Shown: positions 22,128-35,040, counted from the stretch's first letter. The stretch: 64,000 nt of DNA from Panax quinquefolius (GCA_020205615.1 CM035153.1:78592040-78656039), one strand, 5' to 3'. Program-made: numbers and translations. Notes: generated by a model from the letters alone, not told the origin.

Positions 22128-23966
22128 TGAAAGTAGTATGCACACAAGCCAATCATGTTTGATGAGAAAGCATATACTTTGTAACAATCTTATTCATTTA
22201 TTAATAAAAAGTATTAATTTATTATCTACATGATGCTGTTTTATAATATGTGATAAACCCATAGTTTTAAGTAATGCTTTTAGAATAATGACGATGATCA
22301 TTCTAATGAGATCTAAATTCTTAGAAAGCTTAAAACTAAAATAGTTCCCAATTATTGGATTACTAAATTGGGGATTAATGAATTTGGATAGATTGGTACA
22401 TACGTTGCTTGCTCATTGGATGAGGATGATTGATCTCATGATCATTTATGTGGAGACACTAAAGCAAGTATGTAGGTGCTTATTAGAGAATAAGTTCATC
22501 TTTGAGCGTGGCTCGCTAAGGAATACCTAATGGAGTTTTACTTGCTCATCAATAGGAATTCTCAGTAGTGATAGTAGTACAAGTGATCCTTGGACTTGAG
22601 ATCATCATAGTATCTTGTGTATAATGAGTTATACTTTGACTTATTCCTTAAGACCCTTAGGGTATATCAAAGGGTATGCTTGGGTATAATAAGTTGTACA
22701 TGGAGATAATGTATGATCAATAAAGAATCTACCACTTTATTAAAAGAAGAGAAATGTCCTATGTGATTCGATAAATGACAACCCGATGAGTCCTTGGCGG
22801 CGAGAATGAAATTAGAAAAGAGTTTCTAATTTGCATTATTTGGAGTTGTGCATTTAAGAGTCGAAATACATATAATTAAATAAAATAAGACTTGATGAAG
22901 TAATTCCATGTCTTATATTTAATTGGGACATTGTATGGTGGAAGGATTGAATTGTCACGGTAAATATTTACTCAAAGGTTCTTTTATGATTAATGTTGAA
23001 ATCTATATTATATCGGAAAGTCGTTGATCGCTAGGAGACTTATCCCTATTGTAGAATAAATATTATTTATTTAAATAAATTAATTATTTAATTTATTTAT
23101 TTAAATAAGATTAAAATTGTTCTAATTGATTTATTCACAACCTAGGTTTAATATGGAGAACCTAAAGGGTCACACCATAAAAGGAAAAATAATTATTTAA
23201 GAAGTTAATGGCATAATCGTAATAATATGTTATGTATATTTAATTTAATCTATGGTGATAGAATAAATTAAATAGCTTAATATTTATTATTTAATATTTT
23301 AGAAATATTAAATATAAATTAATAAGAGGAGTCTTATTAATATTATTACAATTATTATTATTATTTTAATTTCTAAAAGAGTTTAGGAATTAATTTAATA
23401 AAAGTACTCTCATTTATTCATAATTGGATTAGGAAGGAAAATTAGTTAAAGGAGTTTAATTAATTATCCCTAATAAGATTAGGAGCCCCTTTAATTAAAA
23501 GGGTTTAATTAAATAATACCTTATTTTAATAGGGTTACTTGATATCTTTATAAGAGGAGTCTTATATCGGATATCAAGACTACGTTATAATTCCAATGGT
23601 TGGAGAGTACGTTTCTTTTTCTATAGAGATAGAAAACTAGGATTTAGCCAACCACCCATCTTCTTGAATCCTTCTTCTTCCTTGGTGGATCACCTCTAGA
23701 GGCCAAACACTTGGGTGGCTAACGTTGATCAAAGGAAGGAACCAAACCGGTGGATTCAAATTGAGCGAAAAGGATTGGAGGTGAACTTGTACGAGGAAGC
23801 TCAGATCTTCAAAGGTATGTTTCTTATTCATCTTTTTTCGTTTAATTAATAATTGTGCATAAAGGGTGATCGGGTATATGGTTTGTAAAATTTTAAACTC
23901 GATTTTTACATGTTTTAAGCTTATTTATGCAATTTGATTGCGTTCTTGAATATTACAAACCTAACA
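22128..23966 (+). repeat. 5' LTR of copia 1
   Basis: Starts TGAAAGTAGTATGCACAC and ends AACCTAACA. Closely matches 29212-31049 apart from scattered substitutions and small indels. Confidence 0.95.
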
Positions 23967-23980
23967 GTAGTATCAGAGCC
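23967..23980 (+). promoter_or_regulatory. Primer binding site of copia 1
   Basis: GTAGTATCAGAGCC directly follows the LTR; matches the tRNA-Met type TGGTATCAGAGC with one change. Confidence 0.85.
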
Positions 23981-24196
23981 AAACCATTATGCAAATTATT
24001 AATTGTTCAAATTCGATATGTATATTGATATGTGTTTAGAACAATTTAATTGGGCATAATTTGTTGTATAAAATTTAAAATAATAAATAAATAAATAAAT
24101 TTATATCGTGATGCCTGTTTTACAAAAATTGATGCATGATATATCTATATACAGTTATAATAAATTAGAATGATTCTTATGATCTTAAAGTGTATG

Positions 24197-24202
<6 letters not shown>

Positions 24203-24262
<60 letters not shown>
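24203..24262. repeat. (TA)n microsatellite
   Basis: About 60 bases of TA in the copia 1 leader. Confidence 0.95.
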
Positions 24263-24265
<3 letters not shown>

Positions 24266-24365
24266 ATGATATATGATTATGGGATTTAAATGGGTGTCAC
24301 GTGAATCACTTCAAGGATTCATACGAGATTCATTAAATTGGTTACTTAGTATTATTTATATATAC

Positions 24366-24369
<4 letters not shown>

Positions 24370-24430
<61 letters not shown>
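24370..24430. repeat. (TA)n microsatellite
   Basis: Second TA tract, about 60 bases, in the copia 1 leader. Confidence 0.95.
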
Positions 24431-24432
<2 letters not shown>

Positions 24433-24439
24433 TTACTTT

Positions 24440-25010
24440 ATTTTATAATTAAAATAAAAGTTTATTTTAATCTTAAAATAAAAGGTTTATTTTAATATTA
24501 AAATATAAAGTTTATTTTAATTTTAAAATTAAATTTCATGCTAACTAATTAGAGTTGGAATTTGATTCCATGAAAATTAATTAGAGTTGAAATTGGATTC
24601 TATGTTTCCTTAAATAAAGGAGTTTATTTAGATATGAAATAAGATTTCATATTATTCAAAATAAAGGAGTTTATTTATGAATAGGAAAGAGAATCCTAAT
24701 TTCATTAAATAAAGGAGTTTATTTAGATATGAAATATGATTTCATATTATTCAAAATAAAGGAGTTTATCTCGTGAATAGGAAAGAGAATCCGTGTTTCC
24801 TTTAATAAAGGAGTTTATTTTATTTATTTTTTTACATGGAATTGGATTCCATAAATAATTAAAATAAAGGAGTTTATTTTGATTAAAAGTTTTGATTAAA
24901 ATAAAATAGTTTATTTTATTCAAAATTGGATAAATTAAAATAAAATAGTTTTATTTTGATTTAAATTTGGATTAAAATAAAGGAGTTTATTTTGATTTAA
25001 AATTAGATTT
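24440..25010 (+). repeat. Array of short hairpins with GGAG loops, copia 1 leader
   Basis: About twelve units of the form AAATAAA-loop-TTTATTT, of which about seven carry the loop GGAG; others have AG, GG or TAG. Further palindromes lie between them (ATATGAAAT/ATTTCATAT; TGGAAT/ATTCCA). Also present at 59390-59830 in the second copia copy. Confidence 0.85.
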
Positions 25011-25770
25011 TATACTAACTAAATTTGCCCATTAAATGATATCAATATATATATTAAATGTTTATTATTCATAAGATGAATGTTATTTCTTGATGCGTAT
25101 GATGATGTGTATGATAATAAATGGGATTGATTATGGACTATTGACCAATGTGATTGGATTTTATTTTAGATGGATGCATGAATGTATGAGTTTTATTAAA
25201 TGGGGTCTCATGTGCCTCGTCTTCTCTAATTTTTCTTAATGTAAATTCTATTCCTCCTATGTACTTTTGCCTTAGCTCACGATCAAGGTTTCTATTTATT
25301 TTAAATAGTTTTGTAATAGGAATAGTTAGAATTAATTTTGAAGAATTGGAGATCAAGGAGCAAGGAGCGCTTGAAGACCCGATTTGTAATGGAGCCCGGG
25401 TTTAAATGTAATAGTTATATTTAAATATTATTTCTTGCACCCTCACGATTTGACCTTTTGGTTCACTTTGTGGCTCTAGTGAACCAAACTAGAATAAAAG
25501 TCCATAATCAATCCAGGGTAGAATATAGTATTCTATATGTGCATGCTTATACTATATATATTATATATTATGCAAACATGCTTCACATGTTTATTAATAT
25601 GACGCGTATTTTATATATATATATGTAAATGCGCACTAAACAAGATGAGACAAATTAATAACAAACCCCTCAATTTTTATATTAAGTCCTAAGCGTTCAA
25701 AAATATTTGGAATATCGAACGTCAGCTTTCAGCATGATAAAATTAATAGAGTATTAAATATTTAATATGA

Positions 25771-26069
25771 GTTTGTTGTGTCACCACAAGGCAAGTATTA
25801 AGTATTTAAGATGTTAATTTATCACATTTGATGCTTATAAAGAAAATTGAACAATATTGTTTTGTTGTGTCACCACAAGGATGATATTTTTCTTTTTGAA
25901 TATATGGAGTGCTAGGTTTGGACTTAACTTGGATAATTTTAATTTGGATGTGCCACCACTTGATCAAAATAATCTAAGAGGCAAAAGAAAAGGAGTTGCA
26001 TAGTTGATGTAATTGACAAAAGTTGTCTACCTATTTATTTATATATAGTTTGTTGTGTCACCACAAGGC
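25771..26069 (+). repeat. Four TTGTTGTG-TCAC-CACAAGG hairpins, copia 1 leader
   Basis: Near-identical copies at 25771-25792, 25860-25880 and 26048-26069 and a weaker one at 25945-25962. Each pairs TTGTG with CACAA across a 4-base loop. Counterparts lie at about 58335-58635 in copia 2. Confidence 0.8.
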
Positions 26070-26367
26070 TATATACATTTGAAATGGGATCCTTATTCTC
26101 ACTAGCAAATCTTTAATTAGATTTTGCCGAACTATATATATTGAGGGTAATATAGTTTGAAGAAAAAATAGTGGGAGATACCAATTTAAAACAAGACCTA
26201 ATTTATTTTAGTAATTAATAAAAGAATGTATGCTAAAATGTTGTTAATTACAAATTCAATTCTGAGAATTTTACAATGTCTAAATTACTATCCTGCGAAG
26301 CATATTAGATGCTATTTAATCTGGATTGAATTAAACGGATTGGTTAAGGAATTTGAGAATAGTTCTC

Positions 26368-27090
26368 ATGGCTGAAAAGTTATCTTATGTCCTTAATATG
26401 TCTATCCCTACAATGGTTGCGAGATAATGCCTCCGAGGAAGACATTGCTACTTTTAGAAAGTGGCAAGATGATGCACATTGGCTCGAACGCATCATGCTC
26501 AGATCTATAAGTAACGAGCTTCACGCACAAGATGAAACTATGGATGCTTCTACTATATTCTCGCACATCAAGTAGTTGATGGTGAGGAAAGTAGGGACCG
26601 ATAGATATCGGATATCTAAGGAGCTCTTCCGATCTAGAATGACCGATGACACTATAAAGATGGATAAAAGTCCTTAACATTATCAATTTGATTGATCAAT
26701 TAGGACAACGAGTTTTGTCATGGAAGGAGAGTTGAGCCAAGATTTGATCTTGCACTCACTCCCGGACTCCTTTCACAATTGTTGTGAATTTTTCATATGA
26801 ACAAGCTAGATATCAGCCTCGCTGATTTGCTTAACATGTTGAAAAATGTTGAGAGTCACTTTCAACCAAGAAAGACCATATCTTATTGGTAGGGGCCAAA
26901 GGATCTTTTGAAAAGAAGAACAATTCAAAGAAGGTAAATAGAAAGGCATAAACAAAGGATAATAAGAACAAAGCGATATGGATGGCAAAGGAGCTTGCTT
27001 CCTTTGCAATAAGTCCGGACAATCGAAAGAAAGCTGCGAGAAGCATCTTGCAGAGGCTAACCAAAGAAGCTTAGTGAAGTTTCTACATAA
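26368..27090 (+). pseudogene. Gag of copia 1
   Basis: The start chosen is the ATG at 26368 (MAEKLSYVLNMSIPTMVA), which aligns with 58040 in the second copy. A one-base insertion near 26422 shifts the frame into the ORF 26387-26575 (DNASEEDIATFRKWQDDAHW, SNELHAQDETMDA), a typical UBN2-like copia Gag core. The region continues broken to a zinc knuckle at about 27000 (CFLCNKSGQSKESC), where the metal-binding His is replaced by Gln. Would have formed the particle. Confidence 0.75.
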
Positions 27091-29200
27091 TACGATTTTT
27101 GTTCATGATTGAAATAAAATTTTCTTTAAGTCAAGGTTCTACTTGGGTATTGGATACCGACTTTGGTTATCATAAATATAGATTTATGAAAGGACCAAGC
27201 AGAAGTAGAAAGCTAAACAAATATAAGTAATCCTATGTATGTAGAAATGTAACAAAGGTTGCTATATTAGCCATAGAAACTTATAGTTTAGCAATGCCTA
27301 CGGGAAAATCTATTAAGTCAATAAGTTGTTAATGTATTCCAGTTCTTGTTAAAAATATTATTTCCATTTTATTGTTGGACAATGAAATCTTTGGTATTAT
27401 ATTTAAGAACAATTGTTGTTCTATTTATAATAATAATGTTTTGTATAGAATGGAATATTACTTAATAAATTTTGTATACTTGACTTACATGAAAATAATT
27501 TTGCATATTGAACAAATTAGTATAAGAAAAGGAGATGATCATTCAAAGAGTTGAATGTGTGTATTTGCTAAAATACAAGTGTGAATTATTTGAAAGGTTC
27601 AAATAATTTAGAAGTGAAAGAAATTGGCAATGTATTAAGATTCTTTGATTAGATCAAGGAATAAATACTTGTGCAATAAGTCTCTAGATCATCTCAAATG
27701 GTTTTCTCATAATGGACACACATCGATACGCAATAATTGATTGATGTATCTCGAATGAAAAATCGTACCTTATTAAACATGGTGCGGTCCAAAATGATTT
27801 TACCGAGCATTCCGATATCCTTCAGGATCATGTCCTAGAAATGGTTTGCATACATCTACGAAAGGTAACCTAAAATCCAGCCCCAAGACTCCATAAAAGT
27901 TATGGATGTGGAGGATTCCTAATCTTAAGTATGTTAAGATAAGGGGTTGTCCAACTTATGTGAAAAGGTTTCAAAGGATAAGCTTGGGACAAGATTTGAC
28001 ATGTCTGATTTGTGGGACATCCTAAAGTAAGTTTAGGGTATATGTTCTATAATTCTACTTAGCAAAAGGTGTTTGTTACTGAACACACGCGCCTTCTAAG
28101 ATAAAGGTGTTTATCATTAAAAGGGGCTAGTGGGAGGATAATAGATCTATTGTACCACAAAAAGAGATAGATAAATCTAGAATAATAGGAAACCAAGATA
28201 CCTAGGAGGTATGGATTCATCATGGATGATGATGATGAGGTACGATCATAGAAGATGATGATCCGAGTTACATACGATGAGGTAAGAGTTCTAGTGTGTA
28301 CAAAAGGGTCGAGTGGGGCGTCGTGACATTCCTAATATTATATGTTGATATACTACGGATAAGGAATGACATACTAATGCTACAATCAATAATGATAAAG
28401 TTGTCTAAACATTCCTCCATGAATGGTTTGGGAAGAGTATCTTAATTGGGGATAAAATCTATATAGATAGATACAAGAGTATGCTCGACTTAACCCAAGG
28501 AGCGTATATTCATTTGATGCTAAAGTTGTTTAGCATGTCAAACTCAAGAGATGTCTCATGTCGATGAGCTATGGAGTGTATCTCTTAATAGTCCCCATGG
28601 ACTCTCGAAAAGAGAGGTCGCATGAGTGACAATCATGTATGCAATGAAATGTACGAGACACGATGTTGATCGGTCATATTATGGAGAAGTTCACTATGAG
28701 TCGGTGAAAAACATCTTAAAGTGCTTAAGCGGCACTAAGGATGTGATCATATTCATGGTGGGTCTAAATTAAAACTAGAGGGCTTAACAGACTCAAGTTT
28801 TTCGAGATGAGACCAAGATGATGAAAAATCCACTTTAAGGTAAAGCGTTATCTTAAAAGGTGGTGCGATGAATTGGAAAGGTTCCAAACAAAGAAAGAGT
28901 TCTTTGGTTTAGTGATAAAGACAAAGTATATAGCTATAAATGAAGCTCGCAAGTTGATTCTTTGGATTAAAAGTTCATTACGTAACTAAGAATAGTTCCT
29001 AAGTCTCATCTTGGATCTAAACATGTGTTGTGGCACTTTCATTTGATTATTAGAATCATTGAAAGATGGGAAATTACTATAGAGATAGTGGACTCTCATG
29101 AACAATATTACATATCCATTAACTAAAGCTTATCCAACAGCAGGATAATCGTCACTTAGAGAAGAAGAGTATGAGATACCATGACGATTGGCTTTAGTGC
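27091..29200 (+). pseudogene. Pol remnant of copia 1 (protease to RNase H)
   Basis: Heavily decayed, recognisable in pieces. The protease entry STWVLDTDFGYH stands near 27135-27170, where the family has DTG, so the active site is changed. The GAG-pre-integrase and integrase area lies about 27620-28130. A run of GAT codons gives Asp repeats near 28220. The RT C-terminal part follows about 28460-28700 (YIDRYKSMLDLTQ). The RNase H end comes after KLKLEGLTDSSF near 28770 and finishes MRYHDDWL before the polypurine tract. No frame is open for long. Confidence 0.7.
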
Positions 29201-29211
29201 AAGTGGGAGAT
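29201..29211 (+). promoter_or_regulatory. Polypurine tract of copia 1
   Basis: AAGTGGGAGAT directly before the 3' LTR. The same tract precedes the 3' LTR of copia 2 at 55028-55038 (minus). Confidence 0.85.
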
Positions 29212-31049
29212 TAAAAGTAGTATGCACACAAGCCAATCATGTTTGATGATAAAGCATATACTTTGTAATAATCTTATTCATTTATTAATAGAAAGTATTA
29301 ATTTATTAGCTACATGATGCTGTTTTATAATATGTGATAAACCCATAGTTTTAAGCAATGCTTTTAGAATAATGATGATGATCATTCTAATGAGATCTAA
29401 ATTCTTAGAAAGCTTAAAACTAAAATAGTTCCCAATTATTGGATTACTAAATTGGGGATTAGTGAATCCGGATAGATTGGTACATACGTTGGTTGCTCAT
29501 TGGATGAGGATGATTGATCTCATGATCATTTGCGTAGAGACACTAAAGCAAGTATGTAGGTGCTTATTAGAGAATAAGTTCACTGAATGTGGCTCGCTAA
29601 GGAATACCTAATGGAGTTTTACTTGCCTGTCAATAGGAATTCCTGTAGTGATAGTAGTACAAGTGATCCTTGGACTTGAGATCATCATAGTATCTTGTGT
29701 ATGATGAGTTATACTTTGACTTATTCCTTAAGACCCTTAGGGTATATGAAAGGGTATGCTTGGGTATAATAAGTTGTACATGGAGATAATGTATGATCAA
29801 TAAAGAATCTACCATTTCTATTAAAAGAAGAGAAATGTCCAATGTGATTCGATAAATGACAACCCAAAGTCCTTGGCAATAGAATGAAATTAGAAAGGAG
29901 TTTCTAATTTGCATTATTTGGAGTTAATGAATTTAAGAGTCGAAATACATATAATTAAATAAAATAAGACTTGACAAGTAATTCCATGTCTTATATTTAA
30001 TTGGGACATTGTATGATGGAAGGATTGAATTGTACGGTAACTATTTACTCAAAGGTTCTTTTATGATTAATGTTGAAATCTATATTATCCGGAAAGTCGT
30101 TGATCGCTTGAGGGAGGCTTATCCTATTGTAGAATAAATATTATTTATTTAAATAAAGAAATTATTTAATTTATTTATTTAAATAAGATTAGAATTATTC
30201 TAATTGATTTATTCACAACCTGTTTAATATGGAGAACCTAAAGGGTCACACCATAAAAGGAAAATAATTATTTAAGAAGTAAATGGCATAATCGTAATAT
30301 ATATGTTATGTATATTTAATTTAATCTATGGTGATAGAATAAATTAAATAGCTTAATATTTATTATTTAATATTTTAGAAATATTAAATATAAATTAATA
30401 AGAGGAGTCTTATTAATATTATTATTATTATTATTATTATTTTAATTTCTAAAAGAGTTTAGGAATTAATTTAATATAAGTACTCTCATTTATTCCTAAT
30501 TGGATTAAGAAGGAAAATTAGTTAAAGGAGTTTAATTAATTATCCCTAATAAGATTTAGGAGCCCTTTAATTAAAAGGGTTTAATTAAATAATACCTTAT
30601 TTTAATAGGGTTACTTGATATCTTTATAAGAGGAGTTTTATATCGGATATCAAGACTACGTTATAATTCCAATGGTTGGAGAGTACGCTTCTTTTTCTAT
30701 AGAGATAGAAAAACTAGGGTTTAGCCAACCACCCATCTTCTTGAATCCTTCTTCTTCTTTGGTGGATCACCTCTAGAGGCCAAACACTTGGGTGGCTAAC
30801 GTTGATCAAAGGAAGGAACCAAACCCGGTGGATTCAAGTTGAACGCGAAAAGGATTGGAGGTGAACTTGTACATGAGGAAGCTCGGATCTTCAAGGGTAT
30901 GTTTCTTATTCATCTTTTTCGTTTAATTAATAATTGTGCATAAAGTGTGATCCGGGTATATGGTTTGTAAAATTTTTAAACTCTGATTTTTACACGTTTC
31001 CGCTTATTTATGCAATTTGATTTCGTTCTTGAATATTACAAACCTAACA
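29212..31049 (+). repeat. 3' LTR of copia 1
   Basis: 1838 bp against 1839 bp for the 5' LTR. Starts TAAAAGTAGTATG (first G eroded) and ends AACCTAACA, followed by CCTCT. Confidence 0.95.
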
Positions 31050-31146
31050 CCTCTATTTCAGCTATTGGCTTCGATATTAGCTCGGTTATATGGATCTGAT
31101 CCTTCTTCAAGTTATAAGCATATAACAAGCCTTTTCCACCAGCCAT
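31050..31146 (-). pseudogene. Zinc-knuckle accessory ORF of gypsy A, first 97 bases
   Basis: ATG at 31146-31144 begins MAGGKGLLYAYNLKKDQ and runs to the copia insertion point. It continues in the same frame at 22122. See the main part at 21626-22122. Confidence 0.7.
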
Positions 31147-31354
31147 CTACACACATAAATTGCCCTAATTAGCATATATTATATACACACAACAATTAAT
31201 AGTTTTATATAAGTTATTTTTTTATTTCGTTTGACGATGAATTTATTCAATTCATCTCTTTTTAAACTCTATATGAGTTATTTGTATTTTTAATGTTTCC
31301 CTCTGTTTTAAGGTTATAGCCTAAGGTCTATCCCACCTAAGGTTTCTAACCCTA
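31147..31354 (-). other. Leader of gypsy A
   Basis: About 210 bases between primer site and accessory ORF. No further feature seen. Confidence 0.5.
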
Positions 31355-31370
31355 AAGCTCTGATACAAAC
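31355..31370 (-). promoter_or_regulatory. Primer binding site of gypsy A
   Basis: Element sense TTTGTATCAGAGCTTT, one or two changes from the tRNA-Met type TGGTATCAGAGC. Adjacent to the LTR end at 31372. Confidence 0.8.
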
Positions 31371-32729
31371 CTGTAAAGCCCCCAAATCTGGGTACTTGAA
31401 ACCCGAACTCGGTGCTTCACGATACCATTTCTATGAGCGGAATAATACTAATACTAATAACAATAATATAAAGATCAACTTAATTTACATATCATCAGAG
31501 TCTAACTCCCAAGTACATAACCTTTAATACAATCCTCCCAATACATGATAAATAATATATATCATACTTGTCTTAATAATAACAAACTATTACAGAAACT
31601 ACCACAAATCTTATTTGGTTAGCTTTCCTTTTCCTTTGTTTCTGTATGAGCCTTCTAGTTCTTCACACTTAGCTGAAAATATTTAAATTAAGAAAGGATG
31701 AGCATTTGACTGCCCAGCAAGTAATAGCAATTACATATATAAGCTGAAAGAATTTAAATATTTTCTTTATACTACCCTTTTACAATAAATCAATAGTTGT
31801 GAAGTAATCTGAAGCGATAATAATAACATAGCAACCCTCTTTCAAATTTTTGAAACTACGTATTGACTATAAATAGGGTTAAGGTGACATACTACGAACA
31901 TTGTTTTCATTTTCGAAAAGGTTAAACAGAACTTTCATTTGTAAACCATCATAACTTACAGGCACGAGGGTGATCAGCCCGTTGTACCCTGTATTGATCA
32001 ATACTACATGTAAGAACGATATTATCGTTTACTCTGTCCACCTTGGGTGCATAAAAGTTTTTCCGTGTAAGGGATGTTCATACTTGTTGGGGTTCCAAAC
32101 CAAAGCAATTCGGTTGGATAATAGTAAGGTTTTATCTTATTCAACAATAATCTATAATTCAACATATACATATACGGGTAATTAACAAAGGTGTATCAAC
32201 ATGTGATTAAATGCAATGATTATCCAGTGGGGACAATTGTATAACCATTTATAGAAATTAACGAACAAAAAATATATATCGACTTACCATATACTAACAT
32301 GTTGATAATCAATGATAAGTATATGATATAGGGTTAATAATACATACAATAATAATATAATTACGAAACATTCTTACTCATGTCCATCAGATAAAGAAAA
32401 TGCAAAGGTAGGATACTTGCCTGATGTGCTTCTTACAATTCTCAACTTATTTTATCTTTTATATCACGTCCTATCATTAATCAGATCATTTGTTCGATTA
32501 GAACAATATACTATAACACATAGTACTGTATTTTGCAGTCATCACATAACCTAATCACATTATCACACATGTTCAACAATCATTGGATCACAAACAAACA
32601 TTAACAAAATCAAAATATCTAAGTCAAGATCAATTTACGAAATATGCCGATTATCAAAATGACTTTATAGGATAATTATCGAGTCTAAGACTTTATCCGA
32701 TAATTCCATAACTGTAAATATCGGTCATA

Positions 32730-33830
32730 TTATTTTTTAAATGACTCATAATAATTTTAAAACATTTATTATAATTTATCATGCGGAGTTTTTAAACACC
32801 AGGAATCATTATTAAATAATTTAAAAATTAAACAATTCTATTATCATTAATATTTAATTAATATTAAACTATTAATGAAACCATTGCTAAAATATTAAAG
32901 TTATTTATAATAACTCAAAATATTTTAAAGTATTAATATTACCCTTAAATAATTTTTAAAACATTTAAAATCATTTATAAATAATTACCATTAATATTTA
33001 AATATTAATGTACCATTTATCAAAATATTAAAAGTCATTAAGTATAACTTAAAATATTTTTAATTCATTTATATCCTTTTAAATGATTTTTAATTTTATA
33101 AAACCATTTTTAAACCATTTATTTAATATAATTATTAAATAAATTTAATATCATTAATGTTAAATAAATATCATTAATATTAAATTATTAATGAAATTAT
33201 CCTTTAAATATTAAAAGTTATATTTTATAACTTAAAATATCTTTAAACACTTTATTTTCATTTAAAATGATTTTTATAATAATAAAATCATTTTTAAACT
33301 AAATTATTTAATATAATTATTAAATAAATTTAATATCATTAATAATAATTAATTAATGAAATTTACCTATAAATATTGAAATTTATATTTTATAACTTCA
33401 AATATTTTAAATACCTTATTATTATTTAAAATGATATTTAATATAATAAAATCATTTTTAAATTATTTATTTAATTTATTTATTAAATAACTTAATTATC
33501 ATTAATATTAATTTATTAATGAATTTCATCACAAAATATTAAAATTCATTAAAAATAACTTAAAATATTTTCTTATTCCATAATATAATTTTAAATGATT
33601 TTTCAAATGTTAAATTCATTTTTAAATAATTTATTTCATATAATAATTAAATAAATTAAATACCTTAAATATTTCAAAATTATTAAATATTTATGAAATA
33701 TACTTAAAATAATTAAAACTATTTTTCAAAATTTAAAATAATTTTTAATAATTTATTTTGTATTTTTAATAATTAAAAACTAATTTTTCTATAATTATTT
33801 AATAAAAATATATTTTTATAAATAATTTGT
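32730..33830. repeat. AT-rich tandem repeat in gypsy A LTR, right copy
   Basis: Counterpart of 6240-7330; same number and order of degenerate units. Confidence 0.8.
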
Positions 33831-35040
33831 CGCTAAAGACCACCTATAGCAGCAGGAATCCGCCGCATATAGGTGTTCTTCATGCAAACCCATAACACCA
33901 ACACAGTTACCAAGCTAGCTAGTTTGACCATAATTAATTCCTCACACAAAGTGTTTCTGAACATGTTGTTGATCAGATCGTGTAGTTCTAATGCAATACT
34001 ACAAGATCCAACAACAAACATGATCACAACATGCACCAATTGAAAGATCTAAGGGCCTAAAGTAGTTGTTGAGGTCATTTCTTCATTTAGGTTGACGAAA
34101 TGAAGAACGATTCAACATACACCTTTCAGGCTTCCACAACTTGTTGGTCATGTAATGTTTTTAGCGATCTATCGATTTCAGGTTGAAGGCAATATGTACG
34201 ACTACAGATCCATTACATAATATCATCATAACAACAACATATCAAGCATAAAAGGTCCGGTCAAACTGCTATCAGAAACATGTACTTGAAGTTTTATTGA
34301 ATTTCTAGAAAACGAAATCGTGAGCTTCTGCACCACTTTGACCAATCACTACTATCGACTCGATTAATATTAAAGAGATTTTAAGGCATAAACATTGAGT
34401 TTATATACCAGACTACAACTTAGACACAACAATCAAACCAACAAATTAACACACTAACAGATCCAAGGCTAACAAAAACTTGTCAGACGCTAGTTCACGG
34501 TTTAAAAACGCCCAAAATGGTTCGTTAACGCCAAATTCAATGATTTTAATGGGTTATAACTTACAATCTACACATCCAATGATCTTGTTTCCACTTGCAG
34601 ACTAACGACTACATTACAAGCTACATATAATAACTTTAAAACAACCAAAAACATAAATGAACAAGGATCTGTGGCCATTGATATTGGTTGTCAGACCACA
34701 ATTTGAACTTTTTCTAGATTTTGTAAAATTTTAAATCCGAGCCTCTAGATGTTATGGATCTAACATCTAGCAACTCAGATCATCATTATACTCCATAAAC
34801 AACATATTTTAACAACAAATTATAACATCTAACACAAGATTAAAGGTCATATTTCATAGCTAGGGTTTATACCTTCTTTGATCAATCTTTGATTCTAGCT
34901 TTCTGATTTGATAAAGGTGTTCGTGGGGCTTGGTTTGTGACTGATATATCTTGATATTTTCAGAGGTTTTGAGTTGAGAGAGTCTATTTGAGTGTTGTGA
35001 CAAAAGTAAGTTAACAAATGTCATTTCTGTCTCTTCCAAT

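Larger units (their letters stand above)
23981..26367 (+). other. Long untranslated leader of copia 1
   Basis: About 2.4 kb without coding potential. It holds two (TA)n blocks, an array of AAATAAA-GGAG-TTTATTT hairpins (24440-25010) and four copies of a TTGTTGTG-type hairpin (25771-26069). The corresponding leader of the second copy (58041-60138) keeps the same parts in the same order. Confidence 0.75.
22128..31049 (+). mobile_element. Ty1/copia element 1, complete ends, decayed coding region
   Basis: 8.92 kb with two LTRs of 1.84 kb, a tRNA-Met-type primer site, a polypurine tract and a five-base target duplication. The internal region starts with an unusually long leader (about 2.4 kb) before gag. 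Gag, protease, integrase, RT and RNase H remnants follow in copia order, all broken. It sits inside the accessory ORF of gypsy A. A related copy in reverse orientation occupies 53508-62001. Confidence 0.95.

Noticed and set aside
23967..23980. tRNA gene
   Set aside because: Only the short tRNA-complementary primer site is present; no cloverleaf.
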